Source: Rhizobium sp. FKY42
GTDB taxonomy: Bacteria > Pseudomonadota > Alphaproteobacteria > Rhizobiales > Rhizobiaceae
NCBI RefSeq assembly: GCF_005222835.1
Contig: NZ_STGA01000029.1
Coordinates: forward strand, 953,247 to 1,017,246
Direction: 5' to 3'
Length of the DNA: 64,000 bases
The notes below the pieces were generated by a model, which worked only from the letters and a program-made list of their open reading frames with translations, was not told the DNA's origin and did no database searches. Every line of letters begins with the position of its first letter. The first letter of the stretch is position 1. Positions 20,596-29,022 of the stretch are shown piece by piece. Position numbers and translations under genes: made by a program.

Positions 20596-21054
20596 ATGGA
20601 GATCAGTGGAGAAGAACGTATTGCTGCACCGCGTGACATCGTGTGGGCTGCTCTCAACAATCCAGATATCCTTCGCCAATGCATTCCAGGTTGCCAAACC
20701 CTGGAGCAGAAATCACCAACCGAACTGGCGGCCACCGTGAAACTGAAGATCGGCCCCGTTTCTGCCAGCTTCAACGGTGAGGTCACGCTGTCCGACATCA
20801 ACGCACCTGAGAGCTATCGCATTTCCGGCGAAGGCAAAGGTGGGATCGCCGGGTTTGCGAAGGGCCATGCCGATGTTGTGCTGGAAGAGGACGGTGTAGA
20901 TACGATCCTGCGCTACAAGGCAGATGCGCAGGTCGGCGGCAAGCTTGCGCAACTGGGATCGCGACTGATCGGGTCGACATCCCAGAAACTTGCGCAGCAA
21001 TTCTTTGCAGACTTCAACGCGGTGTTGACGACACCGGCGGAAACCAGTCTGTAA
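20596..21054 (+). CDS. CoxG-family SRPBCC protein (carbon monoxide dehydrogenase subunit G-like)
   Basis: 152 aa from the ATG at 20596, which has GGGAGG 5 bases upstream. The whole length is one SRPBCC/CoxG domain: MEISGEERIAAPRDIVWAALNNPDILRQCIPGCQ opens it, then KLKIGPVSASFNGEV, the glycine-rich GEGKGGIAGFAKG and the terminal helix GSRLIGSTSQKLAQQFF. In CO dehydrogenase operons CoxG helps anchor or mature the enzyme at the membrane. No molybdenum hydroxylase gene lies nearby, so the role here is unknown; many rhizobia carry solitary copies. It stands alone, convergent with lapA. Confidence 0.88.
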   Translation: MEISGEERIAAPRDIVWAALNNPDILRQCIPGCQTLEQKSPTELAATVKLKIGPVSASFNGEVTLSDINAPESYRISGEGKGGIAGFAKGHADVVLEEDGVDTILRYKADAQVGGKLAQLGSRLIGSTSQKLAQQFFADFNAVLTTPAETSL

Positions 21055-21058
21055 CTGC

Positions 21059-21403
21059 TCACATCCTGGAGCCGGGCAAAGCGACAGCGTTTGTTGAAGG
21101 TTTCGCAGGTGCAGAACCTGTCTGCTTTTCTCGAGCGATGGCGGCTCGCGCCTCCAGCCGGGCCTGCTTGCGGTACTTGCCTTGTGCAAACCATGTACCG
21201 ACAGCGCCGATCAGCATGCCCACCAGCAAAGCCAGAAAGAGCATGAGGAAAAGCGGACCCGTCACAGAGAGAACCGTATCGGAAGGCTGAAACGGGTTAA
21301 GCGCCAGCCGTACCGGCTCGCGATTGGCGACGCAGAGCACGATCAGCATGATGGCCAGCGGCACAAAAATCACGAGGCTGACGATCTTGCGGACTCGGTT
21401 CAT
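21059..21403 (-). CDS. LapA-domain membrane protein
   Basis: 114 aa from the ATG at 21403 with GGGAG 6 bases upstream; longer in-frame forms add non-conserved residues. Two transmembrane segments (VSLVIFVPLAIMLIVLCVAN and GPLFLMLFLALLVGMLIGAVGTWFAQG) are separated by the short NREPVRLALNPF stretch, the LapA (DUF1049) signature. A basic, coiled-coil-like tail follows. In E. coli LapA works with LapB in lipopolysaccharide assembly control; LapB is not seen here. It follows ihfB on the same strand, a conserved neighbour pair in many bacteria. Confidence 0.87.
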   Translation of the reverse strand: MNRVRKIVSLVIFVPLAIMLIVLCVANREPVRLALNPFQPSDTVLSVTGPLFLMLFLALLVGMLIGAVGTWFAQGKYRKQARLEARAAIAREKQTGSAPAKPSTNAVALPGSRM

Positions 21404-21570
21404 GACGTGCTCCCGATAACGTGCCTGGACTAAGGGTTGCTGCCTTGATGACGTGATTTTCGCCCTGCTCAAGGAGGGTTGAGACGGTTCGATTTGCACC
21501 GCCTCTTCGAGACCAGAGATTAGTGTTCAAATGGTTGGTTTCAAGACAGGCCAACCCCGACAAGGGCAGG

Positions 21571-21876
21571 TCAGTCTTCGTCTTCTTCATCCACCAGATC
21601 AGGATTCAGGCGTTCGCGCAGCTCTTTGCCAGTCTTGAAAAACGGTACCCATTTTTCTTCTACGAAAACCGTATCGCCGGTGCGCGGATTGCGTCCGGAG
21701 CGAGCCGGACGATTCTTGACGGAGAAGGCACCGAAGCCGCGAAGCTCGACGCGGTTTCCGGCGGCCAGGGCGTCGGTGATTTCATCCAGAACGGCATTGA
21801 CGATATTCTCGACATCACGGTGGTAGAGATGCGGATTGCGGGCCGCAACAATCTGCACCAGTTCGGATTTAATCAC
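21571..21876 (-). CDS. ihfB: Integration host factor subunit beta
   Basis: 101 aa HU/IHF fold. It opens [33 protein letters not shown] and has the DNA-binding arm [22 protein letters not shown] with the intercalating proline in RNPRTG. The acidic tail (LVDEEDED) extends slightly beyond E. coli IHF-beta (94 aa). IHF bends DNA at specific sites in replication, recombination and sigma-54 promoters, which matters here because rpoN lies 3.4 kb away. It sits between sppA and lapA on the minus strand. Confidence 0.97.
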   Translation of the reverse strand: MIKSELVQIVAARNPHLYHRDVENIVNAVLDEITDALAAGNRVELRGFGAFSVKNRPARSGRNPRTGDTVFVEEKWVPFFKTGKELRERLNPDLVDEEDED

Positions 21877-21903
21877 GACTTCCCCCTGAAAAATTCTGGA
21901 TTT

Positions 21904-22848
21904 TCAATCCTTACCAACCTGCCAAACGGAAACAAGACCGTCAAGGAACAACTTGGACCCGAGAAGGCTGCGGCTGTTTGATAGATCCGGGTCGAAGCCA
22001 AGGGCTGCAGCGATATAAGGTACAAAAGCACCGAGCCCCAGATAACCGGTCTCCTTGCGCTCCTTCCATTCAATGATCGGCAGATCCTTGGAGACGCCGC
22101 GCGTGGCAAGGTAGGCACGAATTTCCGGCGTGCCGCCAAGAGTATCGACAAGCTTTGCTTTCAAGGCCTGCCGCCCTGTAAAGATGGCGCCGTTGGCGAG
22201 CTTGAGAACCTCCTCCCTTGGAAGCTTGCGTCGGTCTGCCACCAGATCCACGAACCAGTCATAGCTATCCATGATCATGCTTCTGATCATCGCCTTTGCC
22301 TCCTCCGGCGGAGCGTGGAATGGCGATGGCTCAGCCTTCATGGGAGCAGACTTGATCTCTTCCAGAGACACACCGAGCTTTTCGAGAAGATTCTGGATCT
22401 GCGGATACTGGAAGATGACACCGATGGAACCGGTAATGGAACTCTCGCCCGCAACAATGGTGTCGCCTGCGGAAGCAATCATGTAGCCCGCCGAGGCGGC
22501 CAAAGTGCGAACGTCGGAAACCACCGGCTTTTCAGCCGCGACGGCACGAATGGCCTTGAAGATCCGCTCGCCGCCGAAAGTGGTTCCGCCGGGTGACGAG
22601 ATTGACACAACCAATGCCTTAACCTGTGCGGTCTTGCGGATCGTTTCAAGCCTTTCGATCAGTTCGTCGTCATCGGTGATCATGCCGTCGATCTCGACCC
22701 GCGCCACATGCGGCCGTGCCGAACCCTCTCCGCTGGCTACGCTGTAGAGCGAGAACCCGATAGCCACCAGCAGCAAAGCCGCAGCGATCCGCCAGAAAGT
22801 GAGCTTGCGTCGAAGTTGACGACGGTCCGCGATCGCCGACTGATCCAT
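21904..22848 (-). CDS. sppA: Signal peptide peptidase SppA (S49 family, short form)
   Basis: 314 aa from the ATG at 22848, preceded by AAGGGA about 7 bases upstream; an extension to 22917 would put residues before the cytoplasmic tail and is less likely. One transmembrane anchor (FWRIAAALLLVAIGFSLYSVA) is followed by the S49 domain: SISSPGGTTFGGERIF, the nucleophile serine in SITGSIGVIFQ, and the general-base lysine in TGRQALKAKLVDTLGG. The short form acts as a tetramer or octamer in the inner membrane and digests released signal peptides. It is followed by ihfB 27 bases on, a conserved order in rhizobia. Confidence 0.94.
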   Translation of the reverse strand: MDQSAIADRRQLRRKLTFWRIAAALLLVAIGFSLYSVASGEGSARPHVARVEIDGMITDDDELIERLETIRKTAQVKALVVSISSPGGTTFGGERIFKAIRAVAAEKPVVSDVRTLAASAGYMIASAGDTIVAGESSITGSIGVIFQYPQIQNLLEKLGVSLEEIKSAPMKAEPSPFHAPPEEAKAMIRSMIMDSYDWFVDLVADRRKLPREEVLKLANGAIFTGRQALKAKLVDTLGGTPEIRAYLATRGVSKDLPIIEWKERKETGYLGLGAFVPYIAAALGFDPDLSNSRSLLGSKLFLDGLVSVWQVGKD

Positions 22849-23041
22849 TAGAAATCCCTTCATTAAGGCGTCTGTAGATGACTTATTTGCCATCATCACC
22901 GGAATAAGATTCTTCAATACACGAATTTGTGTCGACCGTTATTGTTTCTTGATGGATAAAAGCCATATTGGGAGACGATGTGGTGGGTCCGACGGTGCGT
23001 CAGTGTACGACCTCCGACCGACACGGTATCAAAAGGTTTCC

Positions 23042-23725
23042 ATGCTGCAAAAGCTTGCATCAAATCCCGAAGCTCCCCGCAAAGACGGAGCAGCCACTGG
23101 CGCCTATCAGGCTGCCTTGGCGCATTCACGTCGCGTGAAGCGGCTGCGTGTCCTGCTGCCGGTTGCTGCACTAGCGATTTCCGCAATCTTCATCGGCATC
23201 ACTTTCATCCGGTCTTACCTGCCAGAGAATCTCACCGTTCAGAGCGCACGCATCGAAAATGGCAAAATCGTCATGGAAAGCCCGGCGATCGCTGGTCGTA
23301 ACGAAAGGGGCATCAGCTATTCGTTGACCGCGACGAGAGCGCTTCAGGATGTGACCGACCCGAACATGCTTTCACTGGAGAATGTGAAGGCGGCGATGCC
23401 GATGAGCGGCGACGTTATCGCCCGTGTCGTTGCAACCGCGGGCGTCTTCGATCGCTCGGCCGATCGGATGAATATGACGGCTCCATTCGAGGTCAACCTC
23501 AGCAACGGCATCACTGCGAATTTCCAATCGGCACGTCTGGATATTCCCGGCGGCTTCATGGAATCGGTGGACCCGGTCAATATCAAAACAAACGACGCCG
23601 CCATTGTTGCGAAGTCGATGAAGATATCGGATAACGGCAAGACAATCACGTTCACGGGGCAGGTCCAGGTCAACCTGACGGGCTCCGCTCTCAAGCAACA
23701 AGACAACCAGAGCCCGGCCCAATGA
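23042..23725 (+). CDS. lptC: LPS export protein LptC
   Basis: 227 aa from the ATG at 23042 (MLQKLASNPEAPRKDG); upstream in-frame codons lack a ribosome site. One N-terminal transmembrane helix (VLLPVAALAISAIFIGITFI, about residues 37-56) is followed by a periplasmic beta-jellyroll region with ISYSLTATRA and the typical LDIPGGFMESVDPVNI. LptC links the LptBFG transporter to periplasmic LptA in the lipopolysaccharide bridge. Its stop overlaps the lptA ATG by 4 bases, starting the lptC-lptA-lptB-rpoN block. LptF and LptG are not in the window. Confidence 0.93.
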   Translation: MLQKLASNPEAPRKDGAATGAYQAALAHSRRVKRLRVLLPVAALAISAIFIGITFIRSYLPENLTVQSARIENGKIVMESPAIAGRNERGISYSLTATRALQDVTDPNMLSLENVKAAMPMSGDVIARVVATAGVFDRSADRMNMTAPFEVNLSNGITANFQSARLDIPGGFMESVDPVNIKTNDAAIVAKSMKISDNGKTITFTGQVQVNLTGSALKQQDNQSPAQ

Positions 23726-24300
23726 CACCTTGCCGTTCATCTTCTTTTCGTCTTACCTCTTGGCTGATCGCTGGCATTGCTCTCGCAGGCCTGACCGGCA
23801 ACGCTTTCGCACAGTCCACCTCCAAGCAGATGGACGGCATGAAGCTGTCCAATGACAAGCCGATCCAAATCCAGAGCGACCAGCTTGAGATCAAGGACAA
23901 TGAGAAGAAGGCCTACTTCACCGGCAATGTCGAAGTGGTGCAAGGCACGACGACGATGAAGGCCATGAAAATGGTCGTCCTATACAAGGGTGATCCGGCG
24001 GGCGGCTCTTCGGGCGGCTCGGGTGCCGCATCCGGCAAGCAGGATATCGACAAGATCTTCATCGACGGCAAGGTCGTTCTGAACTCCGGCCAGCAGACGG
24101 CAACCGGCGATCAGGGCGAGTACGACATGGCTTCACAGATGCTGACCCTTACGGGCAAGCAGGTCGTACTGACGGATGGCCCGAACGTGTTGACCGGGTG
24201 CAAGCTCGTGGTGCGCGTCGATTCCGGTGAAGCCAAGCTCGATAACTGTGGCAAGCGGATCCAGATCCTCCTCGATCCAAAATCCAAGCCACAACAGTAA
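23722..24300 (+). CDS. lptA: LPS periplasmic transport protein LptA (OstA-like)
   Basis: 192 aa with an N-terminal signal peptide (RLTSWLIAGIALAGLTGNAFA, cleavage near residue 30). The OstA_N domain begins KPIQIQSDQLEIKDNEKKAYFTGNVEVVQG and repeats beta-strands to VLTDGPNVLTGCKLVVRVDSGEAKL. A glycine/serine-rich loop (GGSSGGSGAASG) interrupts it, as often in rhizobial LptA. It forms the periplasmic bridge that carries lipopolysaccharide to the outer membrane. The ATG overlaps the lptC stop, and lptB starts 16 bases after its stop. Confidence 0.94.
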   Translation: MTPCRSSSFRLTSWLIAGIALAGLTGNAFAQSTSKQMDGMKLSNDKPIQIQSDQLEIKDNEKKAYFTGNVEVVQGTTTMKAMKMVVLYKGDPAGGSSGGSGAASGKQDIDKIFIDGKVVLNSGQQTATGDQGEYDMASQMLTLTGKQVVLTDGPNVLTGCKLVVRVDSGEAKLDNCGKRIQILLDPKSKPQQ

Positions 24301-24316
24301 GGCGTTTCCCGACTCC

Positions 24317-25108
24317 ATGTCTCTCTTTTCCCGCTCCAAGGCGTCTGCGCCCGAGGGTTTCGACCCGAAGGACAAGGTTCGCTATGAAGGCACGCTGATC
24401 GCGCATAGCCTGTCTAAGACCTATGACACGCGACGTGTTGTGAACGGCGTTTCGCTGATTGTGCGACGCGGTGAAGCCGTCGGGCTTCTCGGTCCGAATG
24501 GTGCGGGCAAGACAACCTGCTTCTACATGATCACCGGGCTCGTCGGAGTCGATGAGGGCATGATCGCCATCAATGGCAATGATGTCACCCGCATGCCAAT
24601 GTATCGTCGGGCTCGCTTGGGTGTTGGCTACCTGCCGCAGGAAGCATCGATTTTTCGTGGACTGACGGTCGAGGAAAACATTCGCGCCGTGCTTGAAGTG
24701 CACGAGCGTGACCGGCAGAAGCGGGAGCGCAAGCTCGACGAACTGCTGGAGGAATTCCACATCAGCCGATTGCGAAAAGCTCCGGCAGTGGCACTCTCGG
24801 GCGGTGAACGCCGTCGCCTTGAAATTGCCCGTGCATTAGCGACTGACCCGGCATTCATGCTGCTGGACGAACCATTTGCGGGCGTCGATCCGATTTCGGT
24901 GTCCGATATCCAGAATCTTGTACGGCATCTGACGGCACGTGGCATTGGCGTTTTGATCACCGACCACAATGTCCGTGAAACGCTGGGCCTCATTGACCGC
25001 GCCTACATCATTCATGCCGGTGAAGTTTTGACGCATGGACGGGCGGACGATATCGTCAACAATGCTGATGTTCGACGTCTGTATCTTGGCGACAAATTCC
25101 ATCTTTAA
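24317..25108 (+). CDS. lptB: LPS export ABC transporter ATP-binding protein LptB
   Basis: 263 aa from the ATG at 24317. A roughly 30-residue N-terminal extension (SLFSRSKASAPEGFDPKDKVRYEG) precedes the ABC domain. Walker A is GPNGAGKTT, the Q-loop PQEASIF, the signature LSGGERRRLEIARAL, Walker B FMLLDEPFAGVDP and the switch His in ITDHNVRET. The typical LptB ending RADDIVNNADVRRLYLGDKF is present. It powers extraction of lipopolysaccharide from the inner membrane. lptB directly upstream of rpoN is the conserved proteobacterial order. Confidence 0.96.
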   Translation: MSLFSRSKASAPEGFDPKDKVRYEGTLIAHSLSKTYDTRRVVNGVSLIVRRGEAVGLLGPNGAGKTTCFYMITGLVGVDEGMIAINGNDVTRMPMYRRARLGVGYLPQEASIFRGLTVEENIRAVLEVHERDRQKRERKLDELLEEFHISRLRKAPAVALSGGERRRLEIARALATDPAFMLLDEPFAGVDPISVSDIQNLVRHLTARGIGVLITDHNVRETLGLIDRAYIIHAGEVLTHGRADDIVNNADVRRLYLGDKFHL

Positions 25109-25260
25109 CCGCAAGCTGACGAGAATCTTTACATCAAGCCGCCTCCATGCTTGACCAAACCTTCTAAAAAAGCAATTTTTGGGCCAGTTGGTCTCATCAT
25201 CTCCCAATTTCTATGCAAGTGGGAGATCGGAGAGGTTTTGTAGGGAGTTCAGCGTCCGTT

Positions 25261-26814
25261 ATGGCTTTATCTACCAGCCTGTTGCTGCGCCAAGCTCAAT
25301 CTCTGGTCATGACTCCGCAACTGATGCAGTCCATCCAGTTGCTTCAGATGACACACCTCGAACTCAACCATTTCATTGCGCAGGAAGTCGAAAAGAATCC
25401 TCTGCTCGAATTCTCCCCATCTGATGGAGAAGCAAGCAATGACAGTTTCGAGAATTTCGAGGCACCAGAGACGAGTGCCAACGAAGATAGCGTACACTCC
25501 ACCTCCGTCGATGGGGATGCGGACTGGTTCGATTCCGGTTCGAGCGATCATGGACAACTCAACGAGCGCCTCGACGCAAATTTCGAAAATGTCTTTCCTG
25601 ATGATGTAGCCGAGCGTCGGCCGGATGCACCTGAACTGATGGGTCAATGGAAGTCCATGCCCGGTGGAGAGGCTGGCGAGGGATATGATCTGGAGGATTT
25701 CGTTGCAGGCACTGTTTCCTTGCGGGACCATCTTTCCCAGCAAATCCCCTTTCTGCTGCATCAGGAAAGAGACCGGCTCATCGCTCAGCACCTGACAGAC
25801 CTTCTCGATGAGAATGGCTATCTTCAGGGCGATACGACAGAGGTCGCGGAGCGCCTTGGCACATCGCCAGCGCAGGTTGATGCTATCCTGAAGTCCTTGC
25901 AATCCCTCGACCCACCGGGAGTTTATGCACGCTCGCTCAACGAATGTCTCTCAATCCAGCTCACCCAGAAGGATCGGCTGGATCCCGCGATGCAGGCACT
26001 GCTAGGAAATCTCGAACTTCTGGCCAAACGTGATTTTGCGTCGCTACGGCGCCTCTGCGGAGTGGATGACGAGGATCTCATCGACATGCTTGCAGAGATC
26101 CGGGCGCTCAATCCGCGTCCCGGCAGCAGCTTTGAGAATGGGGGCTATGAGGCCATCCTTCCTGATGTAGTGGTGCGTGCCGGGACTGACGGAAGCTGGC
26201 TTGTCGAACTGAACCCCGACACTTTGCCGAGGGTGCTCGTCAACCAGACCTATTTTCAGTCGATTTCCAAAAAGGCATCCAGACCGGGTGAAGATGCGAA
26301 TTTCCTCTCCGAGTGCCTCCAGAATGCAAACTGGTTGACACGTAGCCTGGACCAGCGCGCCAAGACGATCATGAAAGTGGCCTCTGAGATCGTCCGCCAG
26401 CAAGATGCTTTCTTGCTGCACGGGGTCGATCATCTTCGTCCGCTGAACCTGAAGACGGTGGCCGAAGCCATCAAAATGCACGAGTCAACTGTGAGCCGGG
26501 TCACATCGAATAAATATATGCTGACCCCGCGCGGGCTTTTCGAGCTCAAATATTTTTTCACAGTTTCCATCAACTCTGCTGAAGGTGGAGACAATCATTC
26601 CGCTGAAGCCGTGCGTCATCGCATTCGCCAGATGATCGCGCAGGAGGCTGCGGAAGCGGTCCTGTCCGACGACGATATCGTCGCCATCCTGAAGAAATCT
26701 GGTGTCGAATTGGCACGAAGGACCGTGGCCAAATATCGGGAATCCATGAACATTCCGAGCTCAGTCCAAAGACGGCGCGAGAAGCGGGCTCTGGCCAAAA
26801 TTGCGGCCTGTTGA
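25261..26814 (+). CDS. rpoN: RNA polymerase sigma-54 factor
   Basis: 517 aa from the ATG at 25261 (MALSTSLLLRQAQSLVMTPQLMQSIQLLQM), which matches the usual rhizobial start; an ATG at 25213 would add 16 unrelated residues. Region I is the glutamine-rich activator-contact segment at 1-50. An acidic region II follows (DSFENFEAPETSANED). The core-binding and helix-turn-helix parts come next (MHESTVSRVTSNKYM), and the RpoN box ARRTVAKYRESM lies near the C-terminus. It directs polymerase to -24/-12 promoters for nitrogen and dicarboxylate genes with enhancer-binding activators. Confidence 0.97.
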   Translation: MALSTSLLLRQAQSLVMTPQLMQSIQLLQMTHLELNHFIAQEVEKNPLLEFSPSDGEASNDSFENFEAPETSANEDSVHSTSVDGDADWFDSGSSDHGQLNERLDANFENVFPDDVAERRPDAPELMGQWKSMPGGEAGEGYDLEDFVAGTVSLRDHLSQQIPFLLHQERDRLIAQHLTDLLDENGYLQGDTTEVAERLGTSPAQVDAILKSLQSLDPPGVYARSLNECLSIQLTQKDRLDPAMQALLGNLELLAKRDFASLRRLCGVDDEDLIDMLAEIRALNPRPGSSFENGGYEAILPDVVVRAGTDGSWLVELNPDTLPRVLVNQTYFQSISKKASRPGEDANFLSECLQNANWLTRSLDQRAKTIMKVASEIVRQQDAFLLHGVDHLRPLNLKTVAEAIKMHESTVSRVTSNKYMLTPRGLFELKYFFTVSINSAEGGDNHSAEAVRHRIRQMIAQEAAEAVLSDDDIVAILKKSGVELARRTVAKYRESMNIPSSVQRRREKRALAKIAAC

Positions 26815-26928
26815 GCTGGACGTACCCCACCTTCGGGCCCGCGTGAACGTGAGCGAATCAGTACATCAGACGCGAATCACAACCAAGATGAACCTTGGCT
26901 TAAAGCATCTTGTGCTCACATAGCGCCG

Positions 26929-26957
26929 TTGACTTTCCTGAAATCGACCGTTAGAAG
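26929..26957 (+). promoter_or_regulatory. Candidate sigma-70-type promoter upstream of hpf
   Basis: TTGACT at 26929-26934 and TAGAAG at 26952-26957 with 17 bases between them. The -35 matches 5 of 6 and the -10 four of 6 consensus bases. The left outer arm of the palindrome at 26943-27007 covers the spacer and the first bases of the -10, so the palindrome could act as an operator. It is weak evidence without a mapped transcript start. Confidence 0.35.
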
Positions 26958-27007
26958 CCCGCCGCACGAATGAGAAAGGACGGCGGGAGCCGCGTTTAAC
27001 GGTCGAT
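26943..27007. repeat. Nested inverted repeat between rpoN and hpf
   Basis: Outer arms are a perfect 11-bp inverted repeat (ATCGACCGTTA at 26943-26953 and TAACGGTCGAT at 26997-27007). Inside is a perfect 7-bp stem (CCCGCCG at 26958-26964, CGGCGGG at 26981-26987). There is no U tract after either stem, so it is not an ordinary terminator. It may be an RNA structure in a read-through rpoN-hpf transcript or a DNA operator. Confidence 0.7.
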
Positions 27008-27115
27008 CAGGCCTATCGTTATCAAATCGGCGAAGTATCAGCAGAGACGCTTGGATGAGGGAGCCGCTTGGCGTAGACTGCCATGTGCAAGTCACGACAA
27101 GAAGGAAGGAATTCC

Positions 27116-27688
27116 ATGAGTGTGCGTGTATCCGGAAAGCATATGGAAATCGGCGATTCGTTCAGACAGCGGATCGAGGGCCATATCGGGGAGGCGGTTA
27201 CAAAATACTTCGACGGAGGATATTCGGGTCAGGTGATCGTGGAGAAATCCGGATCCCGATATACCTCGGACTGCAAGGTGCACCTGGACACTGGCATCGT
27301 GCTGCATGCCACAGGTGAAGCCAACGATCCGCAGGTTAGCTTCGATGCAGCGTCGGAACGGATTGAAAAGCGCCTGCGCCGCTACAAGCGCAAGCTTCGC
27401 GACCACCATGCTGGAGCAACCCAGAACGGCTATGCAGAAATCGCCTACACGGTGATGGACGCGGTGTCGGAAGAGGAGGACGAGGTTCCGGATGACTTTT
27501 CTCCCACGATCGTGGCAGAAAGCTCCAAGCCTCTGAAGACAATGACCGTCGCAAGCGCCGTCATGGCGCTCGACATGACAGACGAACCCGTTCTGTTTTT
27601 CAGGAACCCTGGGAAACAGTTGAACATTGTGTACCGCCGCAACGACGGCAATATTGGCTGGATCGACGCCGCCAGTATCAAAGGATAG
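27116..27688 (+). CDS. hpf: Ribosome hibernation promoting factor, long form
   Basis: 190 aa from the ATG at 27116, which has GAAGGAAGGA upstream; an in-frame start at 27083 is poorer. The N-terminal S30AE domain (MSVRVSGKHMEIGDSFRQRIEGHI ... ERIEKRLRRYKRKLRDHH) is followed by a linker and a C-terminal dimerisation domain (EPVLFFRNPGKQLNIVYRRNDGNIGWIDA). Long HPF makes 100S ribosome dimers in stationary phase. The gene lies between rpoN and ptsN, the conserved order, and is in the same direction. Confidence 0.95.
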   Translation: MSVRVSGKHMEIGDSFRQRIEGHIGEAVTKYFDGGYSGQVIVEKSGSRYTSDCKVHLDTGIVLHATGEANDPQVSFDAASERIEKRLRRYKRKLRDHHAGATQNGYAEIAYTVMDAVSEEEDEVPDDFSPTIVAESSKPLKTMTVASAVMALDMTDEPVLFFRNPGKQLNIVYRRNDGNIGWIDAASIKG

Positions 27689-27747
27689 CCTGAAGGGAGT
27701 GCTTCGGCACTCCCATACCCCCCAGCGGGGGCAGAAGGATGGAAAGA

Positions 27748-28209
27748 ATGGCGTTGGCAGATCTGCTGCAGCAAGATGCAATTATTCCTGCGCTCAAGGT
27801 CAATTCCAAGAAACAGCTGCTCCAGGAACTCGCCGTCAAGGCTGCAAAGCTGACGGGACTTCCAGAGCGCGAGATATTCGATGTCATCCTGCAGCGTGAG
27901 CGACTTGGTTCGACCGGTGTCGGCCACGGCATCGCCATTCCGCACGGCAAGCTTGGCAGTATTGGGGCAATCACGGGATTATTTGCCCGGCTTGAAACCC
28001 CGGTGGATTTCGAAGCACTGGATGATGAACCGGTCGATCTGGTTTTCCTGCTTCTGGCGCCCGAAGGCGCTGGAGCAGACCATCTCAAGGCACTTTCGCG
28101 GATTGCCCGCGTGCTGAGAGATCACGATCTTGTGGCAAAGCTGCGCGCCACCGATTCAGCGTCAGCCATTTATGCATTTCTGAATCAGGAACAGGCGAAC
28201 GCTGCCTGA
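27748..28209 (+). CDS. ptsN: PTS IIA-like nitrogen regulatory protein PtsN
   Basis: 153 aa from the ATG at 27748 (MALADLLQQDAIIPALKV) with AAGGA 8 bases upstream; the in-frame ATG at 27739 overlaps that site. The phospho-accepting His66 is in GHGIAIPHGKL, the EIIA-Ntr signature, and FLLLAPEGAGADHLKALSRIARVL is the second conserved block. PtsN is the end point of the nitrogen PTS phosphorelay and modulates potassium and carbon/nitrogen functions. It is the last gene of the lptC-ptsN block and is followed by a terminator. Confidence 0.96.
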   Translation: MALADLLQQDAIIPALKVNSKKQLLQELAVKAAKLTGLPEREIFDVILQRERLGSTGVGHGIAIPHGKLGSIGAITGLFARLETPVDFEALDDEPVDLVFLLLAPEGAGADHLKALSRIARVLRDHDLVAKLRATDSASAIYAFLNQEQANAA

Positions 28210-28234
28210 TCCACTTCCATCGCCTTGGAAACAA

Positions 28235-28267
28235 GAAGGTCCGCCTCTGTCGGAAGCGGACCTTTTT
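28235..28267 (+). terminator. Rho-independent terminator after ptsN
   Basis: A 9-bp perfect stem (AAGGTCCGC at 28236-28244 with GCGGACCTT at 28256-28264) and an 11-base loop are followed by a run of T. It lies 27 bases after the ptsN stop and separates it from convergent grpE; on the minus strand the following CTTCTTGTTT may give weaker termination of grpE. Confidence 0.82.
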
Positions 28268-28292
28268 GCTTGATCATAAATGCCTGCGTTGA

Positions 28293-28931
28293 TTACGCCT
28301 TGTCAGCAGTCGCCTCGGCCGCGGCAGATGCTTCAACCTTCGGGCCACCTTTTGCAACACCGACCATGGCAGGACGAAGAACGCGCTCGCCGATCACGTA
28401 ACCCGCCTGCACGACCTGTACGACCGTATTGTTGGGAACAGCCGGATTTGGCACTTCAAACATGGCCTGATGGAAGTTCGGATCGAATTTCTGACCTTCG
28501 GCATCGATCTTGCGTACACCGTGACGCTCAAGTGCCGTGAGCATTGCGCGCTCTGTCATATCGACGCCTTCGATCAAGGCCTTGAGGCCGGCATCACCCG
28601 CTTCGCGCGTTTCGGCAGGGATTGAGTCCAACGCCCGTCGCAGATTGTCAGACACGGCCAGCATGTCACGCGCGAAGGCGGTTACGGCGTAGGACTTGGC
28701 GTCCTTCACATCGCGCTCGGTGCGGCGGCGAAGATTATCCATCTCTGCTGCGAGGCGCAGGAAACGGTCGCGAATCTCGTTGTTCTCCGCCCGAAGCGCT
28801 TCCAGAGGATCTGGCTGCTGCTCAGCCGGGGCTTCCGAACCATTTTCCGCAAAGGCCGATGCGGCAGTTGCTGCTGCGGCATCCTGATTTTCTTCCGCGT
28901 CAGGTCCGGGTTTCTTCGTCTCGTCGGTCAT
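28293..28931 (-). CDS. grpE: Nucleotide exchange factor GrpE
   Basis: 212 aa from the ATG at 28931 with GGAG 7-10 bases upstream. A variable acidic/alanine-rich N-terminus is followed by the long coiled-coil helix ([33 protein letters not shown]) and the C-terminal beta-domain with [14 protein letters not shown] and [27 protein letters not shown]. GrpE releases ADP from DnaK and acts as a thermosensor. hrcA lies 91 bases upstream on the same strand, a usual heat-shock pair. dnaK is not in the window. Confidence 0.96.
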   Translation of the reverse strand: MTDETKKPGPDAEENQDAAAATAASAFAENGSEAPAEQQPDPLEALRAENNEIRDRFLRLAAEMDNLRRRTERDVKDAKSYAVTAFARDMLAVSDNLRRALDSIPAETREAGDAGLKALIEGVDMTERAMLTALERHGVRKIDAEGQKFDPNFHQAMFEVPNPAVPNNTVVQVVQAGYVIGERVLRPAMVGVAKGGPKVEASAAAEATADKA

Positions 28932-29022
28932 GACGTACTCCATCAATGGTTTGTCTGAAAGTGAGCCCGATATCGAGGTTCGAGCCCGAAAAATCAAGGC
29001 TTCTACACATATCGGGACGGAT

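Larger units (their letters stand above)
26815..27115. other. Intergenic region between rpoN and hpf
   Basis: 301 bases without a supportable gene. It contains a short stem (CCAAG/CTTGG around 26883-26898), a candidate promoter at 26929-26957 and a nested palindrome at 26943-27007, listed separately. No Rho-independent terminator with a U tract was seen after rpoN, so read-through into hpf is possible. Confidence 0.5.

Noticed and set aside
27068..27083. Possible sigma-54 promoter before hpf (TTGGC...TGC)
   Set aside because: GG and GC are separated by 8 bases instead of the required 10.
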